DNA of 64,000 nt from Halolactibacillus alkaliphilus (GTDB taxonomy: Bacteria; Bacillota; Bacilli; Bacillales; Amphibacillaceae). Numbering within the stretch: the first letter of the stretch is position 1; every line of letters starts with the position of its first letter. The notes under the pieces are model-generated. The model saw only the letters and a list, made by a program, of their open reading frames with translations, made no database searches and was not told the DNA's origin. The DNA lies in the NCBI RefSeq assembly GCF_900115465.1, contig NZ_FOWN01000013.1, positions 1-64,000 of the forward strand. Direction: 5' to 3'. Below are positions 46,382 through 55,105 of the stretch, in pieces. The position numbers and the translations under genes were made by a program.

Positions 46382-48151
46382 ATGGAAACTATTACACATG
46401 AAACACTTTATCAGAGCTTAATTAATGGTGCAAAGGAAGTTATGCATAATCGCATGTTTTTAAACAAAATCAATGTATTTCCAGTTGCGGATGGGGATAC
46501 GGGAAGCAATCTCTTTTCGACCATGCAAAGTATCGTATATCATGCTGAATTAAAAGAAGATGCAAAATTAACATTAGAATCAATCGCAGATTCCGCTATT
46601 ATTGGTGCGCGAGGTAATTCAGGTTTAATTTTCGCGCAATATTTTCAAGGACTAAGTGAAGCGATAGATGCTCAAACCTTGGTAACAAAAGAATCTTTTA
46701 TTCTCGCAAGTAAAGCTGGTATGGACTATGCTTATCAAGCGCTAGAAAAGCCCGTAGAGGGGACAATGTTAACAATTATGCGGGCATTTCATGATGCGCT
46801 TCATGAAGCAGCTCATACTATCGCTTCATTTGATGCGCTGATTGAGAGTGCATTAAAACAAGTAGATATTGCTGTTGATCATACGACAGATCAATTGAAG
46901 ATTCTAAAACAGTCATCTGTTGTTGATTCGGGTGCGAAAGGTTTTGCTTATTTTGTTAAGGGGTTTTTAGATGGTCTAAAAGGTAAGTTGATTACAGATG
47001 ATGCGCTTACATCTGAGGAAGTTATTCCGGAAATTGATCACGAGGATGGTGAATCGCTTCATTATCGTTACTGTACGGAAGCGTTAATTGAAAAACACGC
47101 AGATTTACCCGATCTAAAAGAATTGCTCCATGATTTAGGGGATTCAATTGTTCAGGTAAATGGTAAGCATAAGGTGCGTGTTCATGTGCATACAAATGAG
47201 CCGAGTGACATGTTTAAACGATTAAGTGGCTACGGTAAGATACTTGAACAAAAAGTTGATGATATGGTTGGACAATATAACCGAATACACAACCGTAAAT
47301 ATCAAACCGTAATTGTTACAGACTCTATTGCTGATTTACCTCAAGAGGTCATTGATGATGAACAAGTGCATGTCGTAAACTTGTCTATTCTAGTAGGCGA
47401 AGAGGCCTATTTAGATAAATTAACGGTTACGAATGAGCGCTTGTTTGAGTTAGCGAGTGAAAAACAGACACATCCTACGTCTTCACAACCGACAATTAAG
47501 CATATAGAAAACAATTACCGGTATTTATTGAGCTATTATGATCACATCATCGTATTTACTGTCGCTAGTGCGTTAAGTGGCACATACAATGTATTTATGA
47601 AGGCTGCAGAAAGTTTTAATAGAGATAAAAATAAAATTCATATTATTGATACAAAGCAAAACTCAGTTGCGGAAGGTTTAATTGTTTGGGAAGCTGTCCA
47701 ACAATTAAAAGACAATCAACCGTTAGATGCGCTCATTCAACGAGCAAACCAATCGATCAGTGATTCGAAAATACTCGTAAAAATCAATACACTGGACAAT
47801 ATGATTGCGTCTGGAAGGTTGAGTGTTCGGGCGGGGCAATTGGCGAAAAAAGTCGGATTACGTCCGATTGTGACATTAGATGAAAAAGGAGAAGGAGGTA
47901 TATTTAAAATTGCCTTCCATCCTGAAAAAGCACTGAAAAAGATATTAAAGCATTTAGCGAATTTAAACCGTACAAAAGGAATTAAGTATTACGCTGTGAC
48001 CTATGTTGATGATCCATCATTAGGACAAGCATTCAGCGAATCACTCACACAAACGTTAAATAAACCACCGGTTTATGTCACAAAAAGTTCAGGTATTATC
48101 GCAATGGGTGCAGGAAAAGGTGCCGTTGCTGTTGCCTATATTACTGAATAG
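46382..48151 (+). CDS. DhaL (DAK2)-DegV fusion: putative fatty acid kinase with its own FakB-like domain
   Basis: A 589-residue protein. Residues about 10-200 form a DAK2/DhaL nucleotide-binding domain with NVFPVADGDTGSNL (Mg-binding acidic residues) and IGARGNSG, residues about 225-305 a FakA middle domain (YCTEALIE; VRVHVHTNEP), and residues about 315-589 a complete DegV domain (IVTDSIADLP; VASALSGTYN; DTKQNSVAEG; GRLSVRAGQLAKKVGLRPIV). In the Fak system these functions are usually on separate proteins. The fusion suggests acyl-phosphate production from an intrinsically bound fatty acid. ATG follows GGGGGG. It stands alone. Confidence 0.85.
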   Translation: METITHETLYQSLINGAKEVMHNRMFLNKINVFPVADGDTGSNLFSTMQSIVYHAELKEDAKLTLESIADSAIIGARGNSGLIFAQYFQGLSEAIDAQTLVTKESFILASKAGMDYAYQALEKPVEGTMLTIMRAFHDALHEAAHTIASFDALIESALKQVDIAVDHTTDQLKILKQSSVVDSGAKGFAYFVKGFLDGLKGKLITDDALTSEEVIPEIDHEDGESLHYRYCTEALIEKHADLPDLKELLHDLGDSIVQVNGKHKVRVHVHTNEPSDMFKRLSGYGKILEQKVDDMVGQYNRIHNRKYQTVIVTDSIADLPQEVIDDEQVHVVNLSILVGEEAYLDKLTVTNERLFELASEKQTHPTSSQPTIKHIENNYRYLLSYYDHIIVFTVASALSGTYNVFMKAAESFNRDKNKIHIIDTKQNSVAEGLIVWEAVQQLKDNQPLDALIQRANQSISDSKILVKINTLDNMIASGRLSVRAGQLAKKVGLRPIVTLDEKGEGGIFKIAFHPEKALKKILKHLANLNRTKGIKYYAVTYVDDPSLGQAFSESLTQTLNKPPVYVTKSSGIIAMGAGKGAVAVAYITE

Positions 48152-48296
48152 TTGTTATTAGAATTAATTAGTAAGCATTATGGTATTAAGTCAAAAGAAT
48201 TACTCCATGTTCAATGAAATTTGAGCGCGCTTATTTTGTACTTTCGACGTTATTATATGAAATTATCCAGGAACAAAAGAGCTTATTTCCAATTTT

Positions 48297-48368
48297 CCCA
48301 CCCCGTGGGGGTGTCCTCCAATCACTAATTAGTGATTGAAGAGTTAAGATCAAATCCGAGATCTTAAC
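48297..48368 (+). repeat. Three consecutive hairpins before the DUF2177 gene
   Basis: CCCAC-CCC-GTGGG (48297-48309), a perfect 20-bp palindrome CAATCACTAATTAGTGATTG (48319-48338), and GTTAAGATC-8-GATCTTAAC (48343-48368) follow each other without gaps. None has a T-run suitable for termination on the plus strand. The array may be another mobile-end relic or a leader structure. The remaining gap 48152-48296 shows nothing. Confidence 0.55.
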
Positions 48369-48397
48369 GATAAACTTATTATACAAGGAGGGATAGG

Positions 48398-48796
48398 ATG
48401 AAATTTTTAATTGTCTATTTTATAACTTTTGTAGTATTTATTGTGATTGATTTGATTTGGCTTGGCTTTATTGCGAAGAATTTATATCAAGACCAAATTG
48501 GTTTTATTATGAGTAAAAAGCCTAATTGGACAGCGGCGATAATCTTTTATCTCATTTTCATTTTTGGTTTGGTTTACTTTGTAATAAATCCAGCACTTGA
48601 GTCGCAAAGTATTATTGATGCGCTACTTAGAGGTATGTTGTTTGGTTTTATTACTTATTCAACATATGACTTAACCAACCTAGCAACATTAGAAGGTTGG
48701 CCAATTAAGATTACGATCATTGACTTGATTTGGGGAACGTCTCTAGGAGGCTTAGTCGCAAGTATTAGTTATTTCTTCTCGCAATTTTTCGTGTGA
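48398..48796 (+). CDS. DUF2177 family membrane protein
   Basis: A 132-residue protein with four hydrophobic segments. The family signature DLIWLGFIAKNLYQDQIG is near residues 18-35, and GMLFGFITYSTYDLTNLATL follows. Function unknown in all members. AAGGAGGGA precedes the start. It is monocistronic between the hairpin array and a terminator. Confidence 0.88.
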   Translation: MKFLIVYFITFVVFIVIDLIWLGFIAKNLYQDQIGFIMSKKPNWTAAIIFYLIFIFGLVYFVINPALESQSIIDALLRGMLFGFITYSTYDLTNLATLEGWPIKITIIDLIWGTSLGGLVASISYFFSQFFV

Positions 48797-48798
48797 AT

Positions 48799-48844
48799 AA
48801 AAAGCCATTAGTCAAGCTATGATGCCTGACTAATGGCTATTTTT
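48799..48844 (+). terminator. Terminator after the DUF2177 gene
   Basis: AGCCATTAGTCA pairs with TGACTAATGGCT and T-run follows. Confidence 0.92.
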
Positions 48845-48993
48845 CATGTTCATTAAAAAAACAAAGGTATGCAGGGATGTATTACTTGCTAATATTAAGG
48901 AGAGAAACTAAATAAAAAGATAGGCTGATTTTTCATACCTATTATCTTGTGGTAAAATAAAGTGTTAAGTAATGTAGGGATGGAGGGGTTTTT

Positions 48994-50355
48994 GTGGAGA
49001 AGTTAGATCAAGAAGAAAAGGCACCATTATATAATGAAGTTGAAGAAGCTTTAGCAGGTCTAGATATGCATCGTTTTAGAGATGAGTTTTTAGAAATGCA
49101 CCCATATGATCAATCTGAATTATTTGAGGAATTACTTGAGGATGAACGTCATTTAGTATATAGTTACTTATCGCCTGAAGAGATGGCTGATGTGATTGAA
49201 CATATAAATGAAGATCGTGTAGGTGAATTTATTACGGAGATGAATCCAACATATGCAGCTGAGGTACTTTCAGAGGTTGCAACCGATGATGCGGTGGATA
49301 TATTAAATGATTTAGATAAAGATAAAGTGGCGAGCTATTTAACCATTATGGAAGAAGAAGCCGCTGATGAAATTAAAGATTTATTGCACTATGAAGAAAA
49401 AACAGCTGGTAGTATAATGACGACTGAGTTTGTAGTTGTTACGACTGATATGAGTGTCAAAGAAGCCATGCGCCATTTGCGCCAAGAAGCACCTGATGCA
49501 GAAACTATATACTATATCTATGTTGTTGACCAAGAACGTAAACTTGTTGGTGTTATTTCATTACGTGATTTAATTATTGCTGATGGACAAGAAATTATTC
49601 AAGATGTGATGAGTGATCGAGTCGTATCTGTGTCAGTTGCTGATGATCAAGCTCAAGTAGCGCAAATGGTTAGAGATTATGATTTCTTAGCTCTACCAGT
49701 CGTAGATTTTCAACATCATTTACTCGGTATCATCACAGTTGATGATATTATGGATGTAATGGAAGAAGAAGCAAATGATGACTATTCAAAACTAGCCGGT
49801 GTCGATGTTGACTCAGCAGATTTAACACCAGTGCAGTCAGCAAAAAACCGCTTACCGTGGCTGATTATTTTAATGTTTTTAGGTTTATTCACTGCCAGTA
49901 TTATTAGTCGATTTGAAGAAACGTTAGATCAAGTGGCTTTACTAGCTATCTTCCTACCACTTATCGCCGGTATGGCTGGTAATACAGGTACGCAAGCATT
50001 GGCTGTTGCTGTTCGTGGGATTACTACGGGGGACTTTCAAGCGCAAGGGATTCATAAGATTGTGATGCGTGAATTAACAACAGGCGCCATCATCGGTTTA
50101 ACGTGTGGTTTATCGATTTGGGGGATAATATATATTTGGCAAGGGACGTTCTTTTTAGGTTTTGTCGTTGGTTTAGCTATTATGACAACGTTATTAGTAG
50201 CAACGGTCTCAGGAGCCTTAGTACCTCTACTTATGCATTACTTTAAAGTAGATCCCGCAGTTGCTTCAGGGCCTTTTATTACGACAATTAACGATATTAT
50301 TTCCGTTGTGATATATTTTGGTCTTGCCACGGCCTTTATGCAGTTTCTTATTTAA
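48994..50355 (+). CDS. mgtE: Magnesium transporter MgtE
   Basis: MgtE is a Mg2+-gated channel. The 453-residue protein has the N-terminal helical domain (about 30-130), two CBS domains (about 135-255, MTTEFVVVTTDMSVKEAMRH and VQLAV-like LPVVDFQHHLLGIITVDD), and five membrane helices from about 285 on (PWLIILMFLGLF; AGMAGNTGTQALAVAVRG). GTG 48994 follows GGAGGGG by six bases. No Mg riboswitch (M-box) was seen upstream. Confidence 0.95.
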   Translation: MEKLDQEEKAPLYNEVEEALAGLDMHRFRDEFLEMHPYDQSELFEELLEDERHLVYSYLSPEEMADVIEHINEDRVGEFITEMNPTYAAEVLSEVATDDAVDILNDLDKDKVASYLTIMEEEAADEIKDLLHYEEKTAGSIMTTEFVVVTTDMSVKEAMRHLRQEAPDAETIYYIYVVDQERKLVGVISLRDLIIADGQEIIQDVMSDRVVSVSVADDQAQVAQMVRDYDFLALPVVDFQHHLLGIITVDDIMDVMEEEANDDYSKLAGVDVDSADLTPVQSAKNRLPWLIILMFLGLFTASIISRFEETLDQVALLAIFLPLIAGMAGNTGTQALAVAVRGITTGDFQAQGIHKIVMRELTTGAIIGLTCGLSIWGIIYIWQGTFFLGFVVGLAIMTTLLVATVSGALVPLLMHYFKVDPAVASGPFITTINDIISVVIYFGLATAFMQFLI

Positions 50356-50442
50356 CTGCTAATGAAAATGAAACAAACGAAAGATTGAGTAATGACGTCT
50401 ATAACCGAAAAATAGTATGAATGATATATGATTAAAAGATAA

Positions 50443-50470
50443 AGCAGAGGCAGTCTTGCCTCTGTTTTTT
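50443..50470 (+). terminator. Terminator after mgtE
   Basis: CAGAGGCA pairs with TGCCTCTG, followed by six T. Confidence 0.92.
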
Positions 50471-50506
50471 AAAAAAAGATTGCCAAAAGTTTATTTATTC
50501 GTTAAT

Positions 50507-50523
50507 ATAGTACTAGGTACTAA
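50507..50523. promoter_or_regulatory. FapR operator before fabI
   Basis: The minus strand reads TTAGTACCTAGTACTAT, close to the 17-bp FapR consensus. It lies 32 bases before the fabI start codon. Confidence 0.88.
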
Positions 50524-50554
50524 TAACAAGTGATAAAACCGGAGGTTATTGAAT

Positions 50555-51334
50555 ATGAATTTTTCTTTAGAAGGTCGTACGTATGTCGTTATGGGTGTAG
50601 CCAATAAGCGTTCACTTGCTTGGGGGATTGCTAAAGCGTTAGATGAAGCAGGGGCTAACCTTATTTTCACCTATTTAAGTCCGCGTTTTGAAAAGTCTGT
50701 TCGTGATTTAGCAGCTACTTTAAATCAAGAGGTAACGCATTTTTATGAGTGTGATGTAAGTGATGATCAATCCATTGAACAAGCTTTTGCATCAATAAAA
50801 GAAGATGTTGGCATCATTCATGGATTAGCGCACTGTATTGCCTTTGCGGATAAAGATGATCTAAAAGGTGAATTTAAAAATACAAGCCGTGATGGTTTCT
50901 TAACAGCACATAATATTAGCGCGTATTCGTTAGTGGCTGTTTCACGTCAAGCTGAACCACTCATGACTGAAGGTGGAAGTATCGTTACTCTAACGTATTT
51001 AGGTGGCGAACGTGTGGTTCAAAATTATAATATTATGGGCGTTGCAAAAGCGAGTCTAGATGCTTCAATGAAATACTTAGCAAATGACTTAGGCAAAGCA
51101 AATATTCGAATCAATGCGATTTCTGCTGGTCCGATTCGTACCCTTTCAGCGAAAGGGGTAGGCGATTTTAATAGTATTTTAAAAGAAATCGAAGCTAAAG
51201 CACCGCTAAGACGGACAGTAACACAAGAAGAAGTTGGTTCAAATGCGTATTACTTACTAAGTGATTTATCAAGTGGAGTGACAGGTGAGATAATTCACGT
51301 TGATTCAGGCTATAGCATTTTAGGGCTAGTATAA
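50555..51334 (+). CDS. fabI: Enoyl-ACP reductase FabI
   Basis: FabI reduces enoyl-ACP with NAD(P)H in fatty acid elongation. The 259-residue SDR protein has VMGVANKRSLAWGIAKAL (the FabI-specific cofactor loop), AHCIAFADKDDLKG, active-site Tyr-X6-Lys in YNIMGVAKASLD and the ISAGPIRT motif. ATG 50555 follows GGAGG by nine bases. It has its own FapR operator and no partner gene, but in Bacillus it also precedes the spore coat cluster, as here. Confidence 0.95.
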   Translation: MNFSLEGRTYVVMGVANKRSLAWGIAKALDEAGANLIFTYLSPRFEKSVRDLAATLNQEVTHFYECDVSDDQSIEQAFASIKEDVGIIHGLAHCIAFADKDDLKGEFKNTSRDGFLTAHNISAYSLVAVSRQAEPLMTEGGSIVTLTYLGGERVVQNYNIMGVAKASLDASMKYLANDLGKANIRINAISAGPIRTLSAKGVGDFNSILKEIEAKAPLRRTVTQEEVGSNAYYLLSDLSSGVTGEIIHVDSGYSILGLV

Positions 51335-51412
51335 ATTTGAATTTCCAGCGACTTCATCCTTTTTTAAGCTGTCTGAACGCAGCTGTTTTAGGCGAAATAA
51401 GCGTTGAAATAT

Positions 51413-51456
51413 AACACAAAAAGGCTTAACCAGAAATGGTTAAGTCTTTTTGTGTT
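51413..51456 (+). terminator. Terminator after fabI
   Basis: AACACAAAAAGGCTTAACC pairs with GGTTAAG-CTTTTTGTGTT; T-run inside the stem. Confidence 0.85.
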
Positions 51457-51520
51457 AAAGACAAGCAAATGTCATATCTATTGTTTATTGGTCATATACA
51501 TAGCCTAAGGAGGGATTTCA

Positions 51521-51856
51521 ATGCCTAAGCGAAAGATAACTTTAAGTAAATTAGAGACGTTAGAAGAGTATGTATCGCAAAATGATAAACAGCAAACAAA
51601 TGAGGATATTCCGTTACGTGCATTATCAGATCCGCTACTAGCAAGCAACACGTTAATAACAGATATCGATGCTTTACTAAAACCATCGATGCTTAGTATT
51701 AGACATGAAATTAAAGTAGTACTAAAAACAGGGGACTATTATGTAGGCATACCGGTACAACGTGATGATGATTTGCTAACAATTGATACAGGAAGAAAAA
51801 ACACAGTGCTATCAATGACTGATATTGACAGTTTTCAGATTATTGGGATTAAATAA
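51521..51856 (+). CDS. Short CotO-like protein (possible spore coat protein)
   Basis: A 111-residue basic protein with no membrane segment. In B. subtilis the gene after fabI is cotO, and the C-terminal half here (HEIKVVLKTGDYYVGIPVQR, then TGRKNTVLSMTDIDSFQIIGI) resembles the C-terminus of CotO. It is much shorter than CotO (about 227 residues), so it may be a reduced form, or a different family. The start follows AAGGAGGGA. A CotY/CotZ gene is convergent with it. Confidence 0.5.
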   Translation: MPKRKITLSKLETLEEYVSQNDKQQTNEDIPLRALSDPLLASNTLITDIDALLKPSMLSIRHEIKVVLKTGDYYVGIPVQRDDDLLTIDTGRKNTVLSMTDIDSFQIIGIK

Positions 51857-51881
51857 CCCCACAAGTCACTTGCTTGTGGGG
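51857..51881. terminator. Hairpin between the CotO-like and cotY/Z genes
   Basis: CCCCACAAG pairs with CTTGTGGGG around TCACTTG; neither strand has a long T-run. Confidence 0.6.
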
Positions 51882-51889
51882 AGATTAAC

Positions 51890-52339
51890 TTATAGGGCAC
51901 GTATGGCAGGTAAACAGGTGATATGGCAAAAACACTCAGGGTCGACAGTAATACATACGCCTGTTCCGCGTAGTTTACCGGTCTTTTGTTCGATTGGTGA
52001 TGCTGGGTCAAGTGCTTCTTGACAGTGATCCCGTAACAGTTCTAATATACAGCAGTGACGATCAACCGATTTGACTCGGAAATAGTAGCTCGAAAAGACT
52101 TGTTCAATTTTTTTTGGTTTAGCTCCGTAACCTTTGAACGGTTGGCAATTGCGACAATAGAGCAAAACGGGTACTGTATCGAAATGGCTGCCTTCTTGAC
52201 ATGATCCAAACAAATCAGAAATAGACTGTTCGCAACTTGAGTCACATTGGCAAGGGCCAAGCTTTTTTTGTGCTTCAGCAATCTCGCGTAAGACATTGGT
52301 GACGCAATGATTACCCTCAAACGAAGATCCACAAGTCAT
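51890..52339 (-). CDS. Cysteine-rich spore coat/outer layer protein, CotY/CotZ family
   Basis: A 149-residue protein with about 17 cysteines. CotZ/CotY-type motifs include CVTNVLREIAEAQ, GPCQCDSSCEQSI, FDTVPVLLYCRNCQPF and HCCILELL. These proteins form the crust or exosporium lattice of Bacillus spores. ATG at 52339 follows AGGAG on the minus strand; upstream in-frame codons have no site. Its presence implies that the organism makes endospores or did recently. Orientation is opposite to fabI. Confidence 0.9.
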   Translation of the reverse strand: MTCGSSFEGNHCVTNVLREIAEAQKKLGPCQCDSSCEQSISDLFGSCQEGSHFDTVPVLLYCRNCQPFKGYGAKPKKIEQVFSSYYFRVKSVDRHCCILELLRDHCQEALDPASPIEQKTGKLRGTGVCITVDPECFCHITCLPAIRAL

Positions 52340-52506
52340 AAGAAAACTCCTCTCATTTATCAATTAACCAATTTGGTTACTGATAGTATATGAAGAGAAG
52401 ATGAATGTGTGAGGTCAATCAAGAAGGTTTCTTTTTTCAACAAAACGGGTATAATTATATTAATAGATAAACCCTAAAAACGAACGTATGAAAGGAGATA
52501 AGGGAC

Positions 52507-52779
52507 ATGGGCTATGTACTTCCGATAGATCAGTATGTATATCAAGCATATCATAACCGGGTAATCGGCAATGAGGTAGAGCCATTTAAGCTTGACCAAC
52601 TTGAGCGTGTCCCATCAATTGAATCCAAGCATCATTCGGGACAATCGATTGATTCACATCTCTTTCATTCATCAAAAAGAGAAAAGTCAATGGCACCGCC
52701 TAAAGAAAAACAGTCACCCTTACAAAAACTTCAACAAGAATTAACAGGCAAAGGTTACTATATTGATGCATTTGTATAG
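52507..52779 (+). CDS. Conserved-looking small protein, unknown function
   Basis: A 90-residue hydrophilic protein. It begins MGYVLPIDQYVYQAYHNRV, has a low-complexity Ser/Lys/His middle, and ends with SPLQKLQQELTGKGYYIDAF. No transmembrane segment. The strong ribosome binding site AAAGGAGATAAG and separate promoter-like boxes support translation. I do not recognise the family. It sits between spore-coat and DUF421 genes. Confidence 0.65.
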   Translation: MGYVLPIDQYVYQAYHNRVIGNEVEPFKLDQLERVPSIESKHHSGQSIDSHLFHSSKREKSMAPPKEKQSPLQKLQQELTGKGYYIDAFV

Positions 52780-52793
52780 GTGAAAATTAATAT

Positions 52794-52838
52794 AAAAAAT
52801 GAGCCTAGCGCCATTGAATGGCTAAGGGCTCATTTTTT
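52794..52838. terminator. Bidirectional terminator
   Basis: AAAAAATGAGCC pairs with GGCTCATTTTTT, across the convergent small gene and the DUF421 gene. Confidence 0.88.
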
Positions 52839-53443
52839 GTGTATTCACAGCTGAAGATTGCCGATATATCGGAGGCATTTTGTTTTTTTAATTGTTCTTT
52901 TAACCAAACGTCATCCTTGCCGATCACTGTTAAATTATTTGTAATAATTTCACCATCATTAATTAAATTGACAGGTAGCGCCTCTAAAGGATCTGATTTT
53001 TTTAATACAGAGATAGTTCCGTCTGTCTCAAGTATGGCTACATTGACGTCTTTTATTTGAAAAACGTCCTTCATTCTAAGTAAATGCTGTAGCTGGTTAA
53101 AGTCTAAATGGTTTCGTTTCATCATCTCGCGATCGATGATGCCGTTTTCAATGATAATGTCTGGTTTTCCTTCAAGTAAATGTCTGGTTTCTTTAAATTT
53201 CTGCGTTGTAATTTCAATAATCATCATTAAACTACCCCATATGAATAATGTAAAAGTCACGTGTAGAAGATTTGTCTCCTTATCATAGAGAGCATTTCCT
53301 ACGAATTCACCGAGGATAAGCGCTGAAATAAAATCAAAAGCAGTAAGTTGACGGATTTGTGTTTTTCCAAGCACTTTTGTAACAATCATTAGCAAGATAA
53401 AGCCTATGACAGTTTTAAAAAAGAGCTCGATCCATGAATGCAT
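52805..53443 (-). CDS. DUF421 membrane protein (YetF/YdfS-like)
   Basis: A 212-residue protein with three N-terminal membrane segments (about 5-85; FISALILGEFVGNALY is the family core) and a C-terminal soluble domain with GIIDREMMKRNHLDFNQLQHLLR and VAILETDGTISVLKK. Members affect spore germination or membrane functions in Bacillus, but the mechanism is unknown. Its ribosome binding site AGGAGGGG is inside a perfect 13-bp hairpin, which should lower translation unless it is opened. Confidence 0.85.
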   Translation of the reverse strand: MHSWIELFFKTVIGFILLMIVTKVLGKTQIRQLTAFDFISALILGEFVGNALYDKETNLLHVTFTLFIWGSLMMIIEITTQKFKETRHLLEGKPDIIIENGIIDREMMKRNHLDFNQLQHLLRMKDVFQIKDVNVAILETDGTISVLKKSDPLEALPVNLINDGEIITNNLTVIGKDDVWLKEQLKKQNASDISAIFSCEYTKNEPLAIQWR

Positions 53444-53447
53444 AATA

Positions 53448-53489
53448 ACCCCTCCTGTTCATTTAACATGGCCAAAACAGGAGGGGTTT
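53448..53489 (-). promoter_or_regulatory. Hairpin that masks the DUF421 ribosome binding site
   Basis: On the minus strand AACCCCTCCTGTT (53489-53477) pairs perfectly over 13 bp with AACAGGAGGGGTT (53460-53448), loop 16 bases. The 3' arm contains the Shine-Dalgarno sequence of the next gene, whose ATG is four bases farther on. No T-run follows, so a terminator role is unlikely. Confidence 0.75.
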
Positions 53490-53496
53490 ATACATA

Positions 53497-53919
53497 TTAT
53501 AAGTTTTTTTCCATCGCCACATGGGCGATATTTGCTTCTAAGAATGGTTTAGAAACCTTTGTATAGCCTAATTGTTGATAAAAGCCTGCCGCATGAGTTT
53601 GTGCATGTAGAATACTCTTAGTGAACCCTGCTTGTTTCATATGAACCTCGGCTTCTAACATCAGTTTTTTGCCTAACCCTTCCTCACGATGTGCTTTTAT
53701 TACTGCCATCCGTTGAACTTTAGCTGCTTGACTGTATGATGTGAATCTCAAACATGCTACCGGTGACTGATTTATGTAGCCAATGATGTGTGTAGCGGTA
53801 TCATCAAGCGCATCTCGTTCGATTGAAGCATCAACGCCTTGTTCGTTGATAAATACGGCTTCTCTGACTGAAAATGCATCCTCTCGCTCTTTATGTGTTG
53901 TTGCTTTTATAATATCCAT
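53497..53919 (-). CDS. GNAT acetyltransferase (YjcF-like)
   Basis: A 140-residue GNAT protein: FINEQGVDASIERDALDD at the N-terminus, acetyl-CoA loop HREEGLGKKLMLEAE (about 78-92), and AGFYQQLGYTKVS. This is the YjcF/ElaA-like subgroup; substrate unknown. The B. subtilis yjcF gene lies in the corresponding region. ATG at 53919 follows GGAGGG. Downstream on the same strand is DUF421. Confidence 0.87.
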   Translation of the reverse strand: MDIIKATTHKEREDAFSVREAVFINEQGVDASIERDALDDTATHIIGYINQSPVACLRFTSYSQAAKVQRMAVIKAHREEGLGKKLMLEAEVHMKQAGFTKSILHAQTHAAGFYQQLGYTKVSKPFLEANIAHVAMEKNL

Positions 53920-53960
53920 AACATTTCCCTCCAGTTTTTAGCGGAAGTCACGCCTATCGT

Positions 53961-55094
53961 TTAGCGATATGTCGTTCTGCCCGCTTGTGTATTAACAGAT
54001 GGTTTCTTTCGTCCAGATACATTTATTAAAATCCCAGAAGCAAGCATCATAAAGACAAGGGATGTTCCACCATAGCTCACAAACGGCAAAGGTATTCCTG
54101 TAATTGGCATGAGGCCAGACATTGCGCCTAAATTGATAACGGCTTGAATAATAATCTGGAAAGTGATACCGATCGCAAGTAATCGGTAATAATCATTCGA
54201 GGCTTCATTGGCAATCTTAATGCCTCGAAATAAAATTACTAAGTAACATCCAATAACAATCGCCATACCGATAACACCTAATTCTTCAACAATAACGGAC
54301 ATAATAAAATCGGTATGTGCTTCTGGTAAATAGCCTAGTTTTTGTACGCTATTACCAAGACCGGCACCAAATAACCCACCGCTTGCCATCGAGACGAATG
54401 AACTCGTTAGTTGATAGCCGGAACCTTGTAAATCTTCAAAAGGGGCTATAAATGATGTTAATCGTCTGAATCGATAGGGCTCAATATAAGCTAAAAAACC
54501 AGCAAGTCCGGCGCCGGTGATGGCTAACCCAATAATGTGTAGTTTTTTAACACCACTAAAAATAATGATGACACCACAAATAGCAAGCAGGTGTATGGTC
54601 GTACCTAAATCGGGTTGTAAAATAATCAAAAAAGCAATACCGGCGAATATAACTAAAGGAGGTAAAACACCGTATAAAAAGCTATCAAAATGTTCTTTGC
54701 GTTTCGAATAAAATCGAGCGAAGTAAATAACTAAAAATATTTTTACGATTTCAGACGGTTGAAACACGATCCCTAAATTAACCCATCGTTGTGATGAGTT
54801 ACGTTCTACTCCAAATTGCGGTGTTAAAACCATGATGAGTAGAATACCACTTAGAAAGATAAGCAGTGGACTCATTCTACCAGCAAATTTAAGTGAGATG
54901 AAGCTACTGACGGTCATAACAATCAACCCTATACCAAGGAAAGCGAGCTGACGTTTAAAGAAATGTAACCCATCGTTGTAATCAAGTACACCTAGTGTAT
55001 AACTTGATGTGTAAACCATGATTAAGCCGAAAATACATAAGACAAGAATTGTCCCAATTAAAATATAATCAAATTGTTTTATTCGCTCGCGCAT
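53961..55094 (-). CDS. ftsW: SEDS-family glycosyltransferase FtsW/SpoVE-like
   Basis: A 377-residue polytopic protein with about ten membrane helices that polymerises glycan strands from lipid II with a class B PBP. Motifs: MVYTSSYTLG, ERNSSQRWVNLG, FQPSEIVKIFLV, LQPDLGTT (contains the catalytic Asp region), EAHTDFIMSVIVEELG and PLPFVSYGGTSL. It differs in these from the tandem upstream rodA-like gene. ATG at 55094 fits the GAGGGA site; an ATG one codon and a TTG two codons earlier are less well spaced. Whether it serves division or spore cortex is unknown. Confidence 0.9.
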   Translation of the reverse strand: MRERIKQFDYILIGTILVLCIFGLIMVYTSSYTLGVLDYNDGLHFFKRQLAFLGIGLIVMTVSSFISLKFAGRMSPLLIFLSGILLIMVLTPQFGVERNSSQRWVNLGIVFQPSEIVKIFLVIYFARFYSKRKEHFDSFLYGVLPPLVIFAGIAFLIILQPDLGTTIHLLAICGVIIIFSGVKKLHIIGLAITGAGLAGFLAYIEPYRFRRLTSFIAPFEDLQGSGYQLTSSFVSMASGGLFGAGLGNSVQKLGYLPEAHTDFIMSVIVEELGVIGMAIVIGCYLVILFRGIKIANEASNDYYRLLAIGITFQIIIQAVINLGAMSGLMPITGIPLPFVSYGGTSLVFMMLASGILINVSGRKKPSVNTQAGRTTYR

Positions 55095-55105
55095 CATCAA
55101 TCCCT

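Noticed and set aside
48845-48993. Possible Mg2+ riboswitch (M-box) before mgtE
   Set aside because: The leader is short and lacks the conserved M-box segments and a terminator stem.
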